A DNA stretch of 52,306 nucleotides from Psychrosphaera sp. B3R10. GTDB taxonomy: Bacteria > Pseudomonadota > Gammaproteobacteria > Enterobacterales > Alteromonadaceae. The notes beneath the pieces were generated by a model, which saw only the letters and a program-made list of their open reading frames with translations, was not told the origin of the DNA and did not search any database. The translations under genes were made by a program, and so were the position numbers. Positions 1 to 8,292 of this stretch are shown here, one piece after another; position 1 is the stretch's first letter, and each line of letters starts with the position of its first letter. The stretch covers positions 147,009-199,314 of the forward strand of contig NZ_JAHKQH010000024.1 of NCBI RefSeq assembly GCF_018861025.1. The letters are read 5' to 3'.

Positions 1-101
1 TTATCAGGACACCCACCCAAGCAAGTTAGCAGGACACCCACCCAAGTTATCAGGACAAGTTAGCAAGACACCCACCCAAGTTAGCAAGACACCCACCCAA
101 G
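1..101. repeat. GACACCCACCC tandem repeat array
   Basis: Four partial to full units of the pattern TTATCAGGACACCCACCC or TTAGCAAGACACCCACCC follow one another, with one unit shortened to TTATCAGGACA. The array is cut by the window edge, so its full length is unknown. It lies upstream of the pullulanase gene. The same core recurs at 4811-4885, 8011-8286, 23815-23930, 42922-43107, 48202-48229 and 51127-51232. Confidence 0.9.
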
Positions 102-231
102 TGTTTACTTTAAATATCGACCATCGGTATGACTTTTATTGAATTTTCATACATACGTATTCAGCAGAATCTAGCTTCAAATATTCATATAGTGTACGAA
201 AGAAATTATAAAAATAAGCAGGGTTCAACAA

Positions 232-3200
232 ATGAAGAGCAGGCATCAACTGACAAGGTCAGCAATATGTTTAGGCATTATAAGCGTTATTTCGGCATGC
301 AGTGGGGGCAGCGATTCATCAGATCCTGAAGATTTGACTTGTCGCGCACCATTAGTTTTAAATTCAGATAAAACGGCTTGTATAAGTGAAGCGGTTAATA
401 CTGCGCCAACAATTAACTCGGCTTCGACGCTGACGTTGAACGAAGGAACCGTAAATGGAACTAGTGTTTACACTGCATCAGCTTCAGATGCCGAAGGTGA
501 TGCAATTTCCTGGGAGTTATCCGACAACGAAGGCATCTTCTCGATCGATGCAAGTACCGGTCAAATTACCGTTCAAAATGCCGCTAAACTTATCGCAGCA
601 GACTTAACGGCGTATCAAATAACTATTACCGCAACAGACAGTGCGACTTCGCCACTTAGTTCGAGTTTAACTATAAGCGTTAATGTGAATTCTATCGTGC
701 TAAACCAAGCGCCAGTGATAACTTCTAGTGCTGGTTTTTCTGTAATTGAAGCAACAAGTAATGGGACCACCGTTTACTCTGCAGTGGGTAATGATCCAGA
801 TGGGGATACTATCAATTGGAGCCTTGTCGATCCTCAAAGTATTTTCGCAATTGACCAGACAACGGGCGAAATTACCATCACGGATAGCACCAAACTGATA
901 TTTGAAAATCTTACTAATTACAAGATCACGCTTGTCGCTCAAGACGACGCATTAGTTACTGAGCAATCAGAGTTAGAAATTACAGTTACAGTTGTTAAAA
1001 ATTCAAATTCTGTTGCACCAAGTATTGTTCCGACAGACAGCCAAGCTGTATTTTATTATAAACGTGACGATGGCGATTATTCCGCTTGGAAAATCCATGC
1101 ATGGAATAACGAAACTTGTGATGGCTATTTCGATTTTGATGCTACTTCTGGAACTGAGTGGGATGCTGGGCTTTCTCATGACGGTGTAGATGATAATTAT
1201 GGTGCTTATTGGATTGTTGATACAAAAGATGGTGCGACATGTTTAAATTACATTTTACACAGTGGCAATGATAAGGACCCAGATGATGTTGACCACAAAT
1301 TAACGCTAGCAGATTCTCGTTGGGCATTTATCGTTTCAGGTAATGGAATTTTTCATGATCCTAATGACGTGACAACAGAAGTGCCATTTAAAATTGAGAA
1401 TGCGTCAGCGCATTGGATTGACGAAAATACTGTACTTTGGAACGGAGAGGGCGATGACCTACGTATTGTGTTTGACGACGAAGGTAAACTCGATAATACG
1501 TTCTCAGCCGTTAATAGTTTTGCTCTAACATTAACTACATTAACGGATGCGCAGAAATTAAGAGTTCCACATTTAGTTGCAGGTTGGAAAGCATATAGTT
1601 TCGACGCTACTTTAGCTGAGCAAAAATCGATGCTAAAACAGCAATTGGTTTTAGCTTCTTTCAGTGGAGACGAACCTATTTCAGCGACTTACGTTCAAAG
1701 TGCAAAAGCGTTAGATGCGATTTATACATTTGGTGCAGATGATGCAGATGAAGTTACTGATTTAGGGGTAACTTATAACGGTGATGTGATTAGCGTTAAA
1801 GCATGGGCGCCTACAGCAAAAGTATTAAAACTCAAAGTTTATGCAGCCAACAAATCTTTAATTGCAACTCATGATATGAACTACGACGATAAGACAGGTG
1901 TTTGGTCGTATTCAACAACAGAGAACGAAAGTTACGACAGACATTTTTATCGATTTTCTGTTGAAGTTTATCACCCGGTTTCGAAAGCGGTTGTAACAAC
2001 AGAAGCCACAGACCCATATTCAGTGAATACCTCTACAAATGGTCGCTATTCGCAGTTTGTAAACTTATCAGACGATGACTTAAAGCCTACAAATTGGGAT
2101 AGCCATACAATACCTACTGTGAAAAACATTGAAGATGCAACGATATTAGAAACGCATATTCGTGATTTTAGTATATTTGACACAACGACTTCTGTGAGCA
2201 ATCGCGGTAAATACATGGCGTTTACAGAAGCCGGTACGGATGCGACTACATACCTTTCAACATTAGCGTCATCGGGCTTAACACATTTTCATATGTTGCC
2301 AGCAAATGATATTGCAAGTATTGAAGAAGATGAAGCTAAGCGCATTGAATTAACTAGCACAGTTGGTGAATTATGTGCACGTAATGGCTCAGCACCAGTT
2401 TGTGGGGTGGCATCAAATTCAGCTCTTATTATTGACGTTTTAGACGGTTACGATCCGGCGACCAATGAAGCGAAAGATTTAGTTAACTCACTTCGTGGTA
2501 TGGATGGTTTTAACTGGGGGTATGACCCGCATCACTTTAATGTTGTAGAAGGCAGCTACTCTTCTGACCCAGACGGTGTTGTTCGCGTAAAAGAATTTAG
2601 AGAAATGGTGCAAGCTCTGCATGAAAAAGGTTTAAGAGTTGTGTTAGATGTAGTCTATAACCACACTGCATCGTCGGGTCTATATGACAATTCTGTTTTT
2701 GACAAATTAGTCCCTGGTTATTATCACCGTTACAGTGAAGTTACAGGTGATATCGAGCGTTCAACATGTTGTGAAAACACGGCAACAGAGCATCGTATGA
2801 TGGGTAAATTTGTTATCGATTCGTTGGTACATTGGGCCCAATATTATGGCTTAGATGGATTCCGATTTGATATTATGGGGCATATGCCGTTGGACGTTCT
2901 TTTAGATGGTCGCACAGCGGTTGCAGCAATTGATCCAGATACGTATTTCTACGGCGAAGGCTGGGACTGGGGCGAAGTTGCTGGTAATCGATTATTCAAG
3001 CAGGCGACTCAAGCAAACATTGCAAATACCGAGATAGGGTCATTTAATGACCGTCCTCGCGATACGATACGAAGTGCAGCACTAAGTAAATCGTCATCTA
3101 GTCTGTCAGATATTGATCATATTCGATTAGGTATGGCTGGAACATTGAAAAACTTTGAATTAGTAGACCAAAATGGCGCTAAGAAACTAGGTAAAAACTT

Positions 3201-4755
3201 TGCCCAATCATCATATGCTTTAGACCCTGCTGATATAATTAACTATGTGTCTAAGCATGATAACGAGTCATTATGGGATAATTTACAATATGAAGGCAAT
3301 TTAGCGCCTGAAATAGATAGTGATACTCGTGTTCGTATACACAGCTTGTCTGCCGCAATTCCATTAGTTAGCCAAGGAATACCTTTCTTCCAGTTGGCTA
3401 TTGATAAGTTACGATCTAAATCGATGGACCGCAATACCTATGATGCTGGTGATTGGTACAACCGTATTGACTACACTAATATGTCTAATAATTGGAATGT
3501 AGGCTTACCAATTGAGCTTGGTGGTGACTTTAAAGCTGCGATTTCTGCAAACGCAAACATAGCGGTTTCATCACAGCAAATAGAGCGAAGCAGTGCGGTA
3601 TTTAATGAGTTTTTACAAATTCGTAAATCGAGCCCGCTATTTAGATTGACAGATGAAAGCCAAGTTATCCGCCGCGTTGGTTTCCACAATACCGGTCCTA
3701 ATCAAACAAAAGGTTTGATTATGATGAGTATTGATGACGGAACAGGTTTAACTGATTTGGATGAAAATAATGATGCATTGGTTATCGCTGTCAATGGCAC
3801 TGCAAATACTGTCAGTCACGCTATTTCATCAGCGTCTGGATTTACCTTACATCCTGTTCAACTGAGCAGCGCGGATACGATAGTTCAAACGGCATCTTTT
3901 GTTGAATCCGGCGGTGTGGGAACGTTTAGTATCCCAGCTCATACTATTGCTGTATTTGTTAAGGCACAGGGGAATGCGCAGTCTGTTGGATTAGCAGTTG
4001 ACCCAGATTATGTTAATTCACCTTACGGCGACACGCCGATTTTTGGAAGCGGCTTTGCGTCTGATAAATTGGCATTTGAATATGACGGGCGTGGTGTTTA
4101 TACAGCGGCGGCAACGCTTAGTGCGGCAAGTATTATTTTTGATATTGCCGACATGAATAGCACAGATGTGGACTTGTCATTTTCTGATGTAGTGGTCGCA
4201 GGTGATTCCAATGTTATTACCGATGGAGGCAACAATGACTTCGGCACTGACATTACTCAAGCCGGGACCTATGCAATCACCATAGATGTGTCGGGCGTTA
4301 CGCCGATACTGTCTATAAAACTGCAAAATGCATTAGTGAGTTGTGAAGCACCTATATCAGCGGGTGATGCACCATTTGCAATTACAGGGGGCAAGTTGTT
4401 TGTTCGCGGCGAACACAGCGGGTGGGACCCAAAACCAGAATTTGAACTCGTTTATATTGGAAGTAATCAATATAAAGCGGTAGCGAACTTCAATGGTAGT
4501 TTCCCGTTTAAGCTAGCATCAAATGATGGTTCGTGGACTACACAGTTGTGGGCTCAAAATTCATCGGGCGAAATTGAGACTGGCGATCTAATTGTAGGTG
4601 TCAGCTATGATGTAGCCTATAAAGGCGCGGGAACGACTAATAACCAAACTACGTTAAGTGATGGTAAGTATAGTTTCTTATTAACTCTAAACGAAGAAAA
4701 TCCTGCGCAAGGGAATAATGTTGGAACTCTATTGATTGAGCAATGCTCAAATTAA
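232..4755 (+). CDS. pulA: Pullulanase-type alpha-1,6-glucosidase, cell-surface lipoprotein
   Basis: This enzyme should cleave alpha-1,6 branches of pullulan, starch or glycogen outside the inner membrane. The N-terminus ends in a lipobox with acylated Cys23. Two cadherin-like domains follow (about 50-155 and 160-255), then a CBM41-type starch-binding module (about 268-365), a pullulanase N2-type domain, a CBM48-like module near 560-660 and a GH13 catalytic domain. Visible catalytic signatures are FNWGYDP (about 760), DVVYNH (about 806), the nucleophile Asp880 in GFRFD, the acid/base Glu909 in YGEGWDWGE, and SKHDN with Asp1010. A further beta-rich module starting near Cys1371 resembles C-terminal starch-binding modules. 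At 1507 residues it is longer than enterobacterial PulA (about 1100), mainly through the cadherin-like and C-terminal domains. The start places the lipobox at the usual distance; the ribosome-binding site is weak. No type II secretion genes are in the window. Confidence 0.93.
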   Translation: MKSRHQLTRSAICLGIISVISACSGGSDSSDPEDLTCRAPLVLNSDKTACISEAVNTAPTINSASTLTLNEGTVNGTSVYTASASDAEGDAISWELSDNEGIFSIDASTGQITVQNAAKLIAADLTAYQITITATDSATSPLSSSLTISVNVNSIVLNQAPVITSSAGFSVIEATSNGTTVYSAVGNDPDGDTINWSLVDPQSIFAIDQTTGEITITDSTKLIFENLTNYKITLVAQDDALVTEQSELEITVTVVKNSNSVAPSIVPTDSQAVFYYKRDDGDYSAWKIHAWNNETCDGYFDFDATSGTEWDAGLSHDGVDDNYGAYWIVDTKDGATCLNYILHSGNDKDPDDVDHKLTLADSRWAFIVSGNGIFHDPNDVTTEVPFKIENASAHWIDENTVLWNGEGDDLRIVFDDEGKLDNTFSAVNSFALTLTTLTDAQKLRVPHLVAGWKAYSFDATLAEQKSMLKQQLVLASFSGDEPISATYVQSAKALDAIYTFGADDADEVTDLGVTYNGDVISVKAWAPTAKVLKLKVYAANKSLIATHDMNYDDKTGVWSYSTTENESYDRHFYRFSVEVYHPVSKAVVTTEATDPYSVNTSTNGRYSQFVNLSDDDLKPTNWDSHTIPTVKNIEDATILETHIRDFSIFDTTTSVSNRGKYMAFTEAGTDATTYLSTLASSGLTHFHMLPANDIASIEEDEAKRIELTSTVGELCARNGSAPVCGVASNSALIIDVLDGYDPATNEAKDLVNSLRGMDGFNWGYDPHHFNVVEGSYSSDPDGVVRVKEFREMVQALHEKGLRVVLDVVYNHTASSGLYDNSVFDKLVPGYYHRYSEVTGDIERSTCCENTATEHRMMGKFVIDSLVHWAQYYGLDGFRFDIMGHMPLDVLLDGRTAVAAIDPDTYFYGEGWDWGEVAGNRLFKQATQANIANTEIGSFNDRPRDTIRSAALSKSSSSLSDIDHIRLGMAGTLKNFELVDQNGAKKLGKNFAQSSYALDPADIINYVSKHDNESLWDNLQYEGNLAPEIDSDTRVRIHSLSAAIPLVSQGIPFFQLAIDKLRSKSMDRNTYDAGDWYNRIDYTNMSNNWNVGLPIELGGDFKAAISANANIAVSSQQIERSSAVFNEFLQIRKSSPLFRLTDESQVIRRVGFHNTGPNQTKGLIMMSIDDGTGLTDLDENNDALVIAVNGTANTVSHAISSASGFTLHPVQLSSADTIVQTASFVESGGVGTFSIPAHTIAVFVKAQGNAQSVGLAVDPDYVNSPYGDTPIFGSGFASDKLAFEYDGRGVYTAAATLSAASIIFDIADMNSTDVDLSFSDVVVAGDSNVITDGGNNDFGTDITQAGTYAITIDVSGVTPILSIKLQNALVSCEAPISAGDAPFAITGGKLFVRGEHSGWDPKPEFELVYIGSNQYKAVANFNGSFPFKLASNDGSWTTQLWAQNSSGEIETGDLIVGVSYDVAYKGAGTTNNQTTLSDGKYSFLLTLNEENPAQGNNVGTLLIEQCSN

Positions 4756-4769
4756 AGTTTGATACATTT

Positions 4770-4799
4770 AAAAAATCCGGCCTGAGTGCCGGATTTTTT
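4770..4799 (+). terminator. Rho-independent terminator after the pullulanase gene
   Basis: The stem AATCCGGC pairs with GCCGGATT around a short loop, flanked by an A-run on the left and a T-run on the right. It begins 14 bases after the stop codon. The A and T flanks mean it may work in both directions. Confidence 0.9.
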
Positions 4800-4810
4800 A
4801 TGCCTGCAAT

Positions 4811-4918
4811 AGCTAAGACACCCATTTAAATTTTTGAGCGAACTTATCAATTTCAGGGCCGCTGTTATCAAGACACCCATCTAAGCTTTAGAGTGAACTT
4901 ATTGATTCTTAAAATGTT
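4811..4918. repeat. Two long-period copies of the GACACCCAT repeat
   Basis: Two direct copies about 57 bases apart each carry an AAGACACCCAT core followed by a similar stretch (GAGCGAACTTATCAATT in one, GAGTGAACTTATTGATT in the other). The similarity therefore extends well beyond the 11-base core. They occupy the gap between the pullulanase terminator and moaB. The rest of that gap (4919-5156) shows no gene; it must contain the moaB promoter, but no convincing -35/-10 pair was found. Confidence 0.75.
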
Positions 4919-5156
4919 GTTATTAAGTTATTTGCATTGAATTGTAGAGTCTGCGGCTATCATTGAATAATTGCTATCATAGTAAAAATGAGAATAGGAC
5001 TAAATCGTCTGGCGGATATAATCTTAGGCACAATATATTGACTTACAATTTCCATCTATTATCGTTGCGGAGATATCCAAATTTGGTAGATTTTTGGATG
5101 CGGATCAGCTTTCGAAGTACAATTGGTATATAAAAACTGTGAATGAAGGTAAATAA

Positions 5157-5687
5157 ATGACAACTAGTGAAAATGAAAAAACAGCACTCAAAGTATGCGT
5201 ATTAACCGTATCAGACAGTCGCAACGAATCGAATGATACCAGTGGTCACTATTTAGTTACTGCTTTGCAAGACGATGGTCACGAATGTTATGCAAAAGAA
5301 ATAGTTAAAGATGATGTTTATCAAATGAGAGCAACGGTTTCCAACTGGATAGCCGACAACAACGTTGATGTTATATTGACGACTGGCGGCACTGGTTTTA
5401 CTAGTAGAGATTCTACTCCAGAGGCTTTGAAACTCCTTTTTGACAAGCAAATTGAAGGCTTTGGTGAAATATTCAGACATATTTCGTACACAGAAATTGG
5501 CACTTCAACAATTCAATCAAGAGCGTTGGCTGGCATTGCAAATAGAACGGTAATTTTTTGTATGCCAGGTTCAACAGGAGCATGTAAAACAGCCTGGAGT
5601 ATTATTTCGTCACAACTTGATTCGACCTATAAACCATGTAATTTTGTTGGTCAGGTAACAAATTCGTTTTGCACTACAAGGGGGTAA
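5157..5687 (+). CDS. moaB: Molybdenum cofactor biosynthesis protein B
   Basis: MoaB belongs to the MoaB/MogA family that binds molybdopterin; MogA-type members adenylylate it before molybdate insertion. The 176-residue protein has the usual family length and the conserved TTGGTG loop near residue 80, followed by SRDSTPEAL. The start ATG is preceded by GAAGGTAAATA, an acceptable ribosome-binding site. moaC starts one base after its stop codon, so the two are co-transcribed and probably translationally coupled. moaA, moaD and moaE are not in this window, so this is a partial moa cluster. Confidence 0.93.
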   Translation: MTTSENEKTALKVCVLTVSDSRNESNDTSGHYLVTALQDDGHECYAKEIVKDDVYQMRATVSNWIADNNVDVILTTGGTGFTSRDSTPEALKLLFDKQIEGFGEIFRHISYTEIGTSTIQSRALAGIANRTVIFCMPGSTGACKTAWSIISSQLDSTYKPCNFVGQVTNSFCTTRG

Positions 5688-5688
5688 A

Positions 5689-6165
5689 ATGGCAAAGTTA
5701 TCCCATGTTAATGAACAAGGCCAAGCATCGATGGTGGATGTTGGCGATAAAAAAATTACAAATAGGATCGCTACTGCTGAGGGTTTTATCTATATAAATG
5801 ACGAAGCGATGAAGCAAGTCATTGAACATACCAATAAAAAAGGCGATGTGATTTCTACCGCCCGAATTGCAGGCATTATGGGAGCAAAAAGATGCGCCGA
5901 TCTTATCCCTCTTTGCCATACTTTATTATTGACTAAAATTGATGTTGATTTTGAGGTAGAAGAAGATAAAGGCCGCATAAAAATAGTGTCATTATGTAAA
6001 GTAAAGGGCAATACTGGTGTAGAAATGGAAGCGTTGACGGCTATTAATGTTGCTGCATTGACCCTGTTTGATATGTGCAAAGCTGTTGACCAAAACATGA
6101 GAATTGACGGTATCCGAGTGACATCTAAATCAGGTGGGAAATCTCCAGATTGGTCTGTTAAATAA
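5689..6165 (+). CDS. moaC: Cyclic pyranopterin monophosphate synthase accessory protein MoaC
   Basis: MoaC acts with MoaA to turn GTP into cyclic pyranopterin monophosphate, the first stage of molybdenum cofactor synthesis; MoaC converts the 3',8-cyclo intermediate. The 158-residue length is normal. Family signatures are the IPLCHTL segment with its active-site His, GNTGVEMEALTA, and DMCKAVD followed by KSGGKSPDW at the C-terminus. The ribosome-binding site (AAGGGGG) lies inside the end of moaB, and only one base separates the genes. No terminator is obvious after the stop. Confidence 0.96.
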   Translation: MAKLSHVNEQGQASMVDVGDKKITNRIATAEGFIYINDEAMKQVIEHTNKKGDVISTARIAGIMGAKRCADLIPLCHTLLLTKIDVDFEVEEDKGRIKIVSLCKVKGNTGVEMEALTAINVAALTLFDMCKAVDQNMRIDGIRVTSKSGGKSPDWSVK

Positions 6166-6226
6166 ATAACATAAAATCAAAGTGTTACATAACCCTTCCC
6201 AATTTATTTCATTTTAAGCATAAAAA

Positions 6227-6242
6227 CTGTACCTAGGTACAG
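6227..6242. repeat. 16-bp perfect palindrome upstream of the solo transposase
   Basis: The sequence CTGTACCTAGGTACAG is its own reverse complement. It sits between moaC and the HUH transposase, about 100 bases before the transposase start. It could be a recognition or regulatory site for the element; this is inference. No second copy was noticed at the 3' end of the gene. Confidence 0.6.
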
Positions 6243-6342
6243 GTGACTTCTTTACAAAATTAGGCCATCTTAATTGTGCAGGGAGCGAAAGCCATATGGA
6301 AATGGCAATTTTGTCTATCGAAGTTAGATTGTGAGGAAAAGC

Positions 6343-7353
6343 ATGGCGTTAGCAAGGAAACGACAGATTAATATCGAGGCAACTCGATTTTATCACTGCG
6401 TATCCCGTTGTGTTCGTCGGGCGTATTTGTGTGGGCTTGATCCAGTTTCAGGACGAAACTACGAGCATCGCCGAAGTTGGGTTCAAAATAAACTATTAGA
6501 ATTACCTAACTCATTCGCTATCGATGTGTACGCTTTTGCAGTCATGAATAATCACACGCATAGCGTGTTATATGTCAACCACCAAAAAGCGCAAAATTGG
6601 TGTGCACAGGAAGTGCTTAGTAGATGGCATCGATTATTTAAGGGAACAATTTTAACTCAACGGTATACAAAAAATGCAGGACGAGGCATGTCGGAGGCTG
6701 AACTAAGGATGGTTGAGGACACAGTGGAAGTGTACCGGTCTCGTTTAATGGATATTAGCTGGTTCATGCGAAGTTTAAATGAATTTGTGGCGCGTAAGGC
6801 GAATAAGGAAGACAATTGTACCGGTCGCTTTTGGGAAGGGCGATTTAAGTCACAAGCCCTTCTAGATGAGCAAGCCGTTTTATGCTGCATGGTTTATGTC
6901 GATTTAAACCCACATCGAGTCGGCATAGCGAGTTCAATTAAAACATCACATTACACAAGTATTAAATTGCGAGAAAACGCAAATCGAAGTGGTTCAATAA
7001 TAACTAAACTACAGTACTTGACTGAAAAAAATATAAGCGGGCTAGCAATAAGTGAAAGTTCTTATATCCAACTTGTTAGTGACCGAATACACGATTTCAG
7101 CTCTGAAAAATCGAGTGAAACGTCTTCTATGGCAAACGTAATTAGAGATAAGTGGTATTCATCAACAACTTATTTTGAAGACTTATTTCATGGTGCTGTT
7201 GGAAATACCGAATCGTTAACCCGTTTTTGCAAATGCTTTGGCTCTAAACGCCGAAGTAACTTGTCAAATAATCGAAAATATTTTGGGGATGGCTCGACTA
7301 GTTTTAAGAATCCGCTTCATTTAGCTAGAACGGAGCTGGTTCTTCAAACTTAA
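6343..7353 (+). CDS. Solo Y1 (HUH) transposase, REP-associated / IS200-like
   Basis: The protein (336 residues from the chosen start) matches the Y1 transposase family related to REP-associated tyrosine transposases, which nick and join single-stranded DNA through a tyrosine. The N-terminal segment FYHCVSRCVRRAYLCG is typical of the family. The metal-binding HUH motif is HTH in NNHTHSVLY, and the catalytic Tyr is probably in MVYVDLNPHR. An in-frame GTG lies 12 bases upstream, but ATG 6343 has GAGGA at good spacing and is preferred. The gene stands alone, without tnpB or obvious terminal repeats. Its last nine codons and its stop overlap the 3' end of rluA on the other strand, which suggests that its own end was lost or that it was inserted right at rluA. 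It might be responsible for the dispersed repeats in this genome, but the sequence does not prove that. Confidence 0.85.
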   Translation: MALARKRQINIEATRFYHCVSRCVRRAYLCGLDPVSGRNYEHRRSWVQNKLLELPNSFAIDVYAFAVMNNHTHSVLYVNHQKAQNWCAQEVLSRWHRLFKGTILTQRYTKNAGRGMSEAELRMVEDTVEVYRSRLMDISWFMRSLNEFVARKANKEDNCTGRFWEGRFKSQALLDEQAVLCCMVYVDLNPHRVGIASSIKTSHYTSIKLRENANRSGSIITKLQYLTEKNISGLAISESSYIQLVSDRIHDFSSEKSSETSSMANVIRDKWYSSTTYFEDLFHGAVGNTESLTRFCKCFGSKRRSNLSNNRKYFGDGSTSFKNPLHLARTELVLQT

Positions 7354-7993
7354 TTAAATCGTCGGTCAAAGGGTGGTGTACTGTCAACATTTGAGCATGT
7401 AAATTAAGTCGACTTGCAGCTGCTATTATAAGTGGAGGAGCATAAAGTCGGTCCCCCAAAATAGGATGTCCTAACTCTTTTAAATGTACTCTTAATTGAT
7501 GACTTCTGCCTGTAATTGGTATCAATTTTACTCGAGTCCATTCAATATCACTTGTTTGTCCTCTTTCTAAAACGATATATTTTGTCAGAGAAGCCTTACC
7601 TGTGTCGTAACATACCTTCTGTTTTGGTCTATTAGGCCAGTCACAAATTAGTGGCAGATCAATTTCTCCAGAATCATTTTCAACATGACCACTAACATTC
7701 GCAATATATTCTTTCTGCGTTTGTCGTTCTTGGAACTGCCTATTTAAATTCCTCAATGCATCTTTATGCATTGCCATGATCATAATACCGGAAGTCATCA
7801 TATCTAATCGATGTACAACACCAGAATTTGGCCAAACTGCCTGCACGCGCGACATCAAAGAATCGAAATGGGATAACTTGCGCCCTGGAACAGATAGCAA
7901 CCCACTAGGCTTATTTAACGCGATAATGTGCTCATCCCGATAAAGTATCTGTAAATATGGATCCATCGGAGGAGAATAATTCAAGATTGCCAT
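7325..7993 (-). CDS. rluA: Dual-specificity RNA pseudouridine synthase RluA
   Basis: RluA makes pseudouridine 746 in 23S rRNA and 32 in some tRNAs. The 222-residue protein is essentially full length against the E. coli enzyme (219). It carries the catalytic-Asp motif HRLDMMTSG, plus DLPLICDWPNRPKQKVC and ITGRSHQLRVH, all strongly conserved in RluA. The start is supported by alignment of NYSPPMDPYLQILY with the known N-terminus; its ribosome-binding site is weak. It is convergent with the transposase, with a 29-bp overlap of the two 3' ends. Its upstream region contains copies of the GGTGGGTGTC repeat. Confidence 0.95.
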   Translation of the reverse strand: MAILNYSPPMDPYLQILYRDEHIIALNKPSGLLSVPGRKLSHFDSLMSRVQAVWPNSGVVHRLDMMTSGIMIMAMHKDALRNLNRQFQERQTQKEYIANVSGHVENDSGEIDLPLICDWPNRPKQKVCYDTGKASLTKYIVLERGQTSDIEWTRVKLIPITGRSHQLRVHLKELGHPILGDRLYAPPLIIAAASRLNLHAQMLTVHHPLTDDLIKFEEPAPF

Positions 7994-8010
7994 TTAAAGT
8001 TTCTATTTAT

Positions 8011-8286
8011 TGGTGGGTGTCTTTGTTAGGTGGATTATAAATCACCAAACGAATTTGCCCAATGCTTAAGTGAGATGTTTTTATTTAATTAAACGAGTGC
8101 GTGAGGAATAAGCGGGTTTACAGCTAATTAGTGCTTATTATTCCGTCAGTTTAGTTAGTTTGAATGGGTGTCCTGATAACACGCTCTAGTTAAGTTTTAA
8201 TGGGTGTCACAATAAGCTTTTGGACAGACTGTTAGAAAAATACAGATGGGTGTCTAAATAATTGAATGTAATCATTAGACACCCAT
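8011..8286. repeat. Scattered GGTGGGTGTC repeat copies between rluA and rapA
   Basis: Copies of the core occur at 8011-8030 (GGTGGGTGTCTTTG), 8161-8180 (ATGGGTGTCCTGATAAC), 8199-8217 (ATGGGTGTCACAATAAG), 8246-8257 and, inverted, 8275-8286. The stretch 7994-8290 holds no gene. Spacing is irregular, unlike the tight arrays elsewhere. The last two copies form a hairpin that is listed separately. Confidence 0.8.
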
Positions 8287-8292
8287 TTTTTT
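8246..8292. terminator. Repeat-derived hairpin behind rapA
   Basis: ATGGGTGTCTAA at 8246-8257 pairs perfectly with TTAGACACCCAT at 8275-8286: a 12-bp stem and 17-base loop. Seven T follow on the plus strand (8286-8292), the last two lying in the rapA stop codon. As a minus-strand structure it starts directly after the rapA stop and is followed by a weaker T-rich stretch. It could therefore terminate rapA transcripts and block plus-strand read-through. The stem is made of two opposed copies of the genome's dispersed repeat. Confidence 0.65.

Noticed and set aside
129-329. Plus-strand 66-residue frame overlapping the pullulanase start
   Set aside because: It overlaps the signal peptide region of the pullulanase in another frame and has no recognisable features.
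5070-5105. Palindrome CCAAATTTGG upstream of moaB as a molybdate or ModE site
   Set aside because: It does not fit the ModE consensus and a 10-bp AT-rich palindrome is common by chance.
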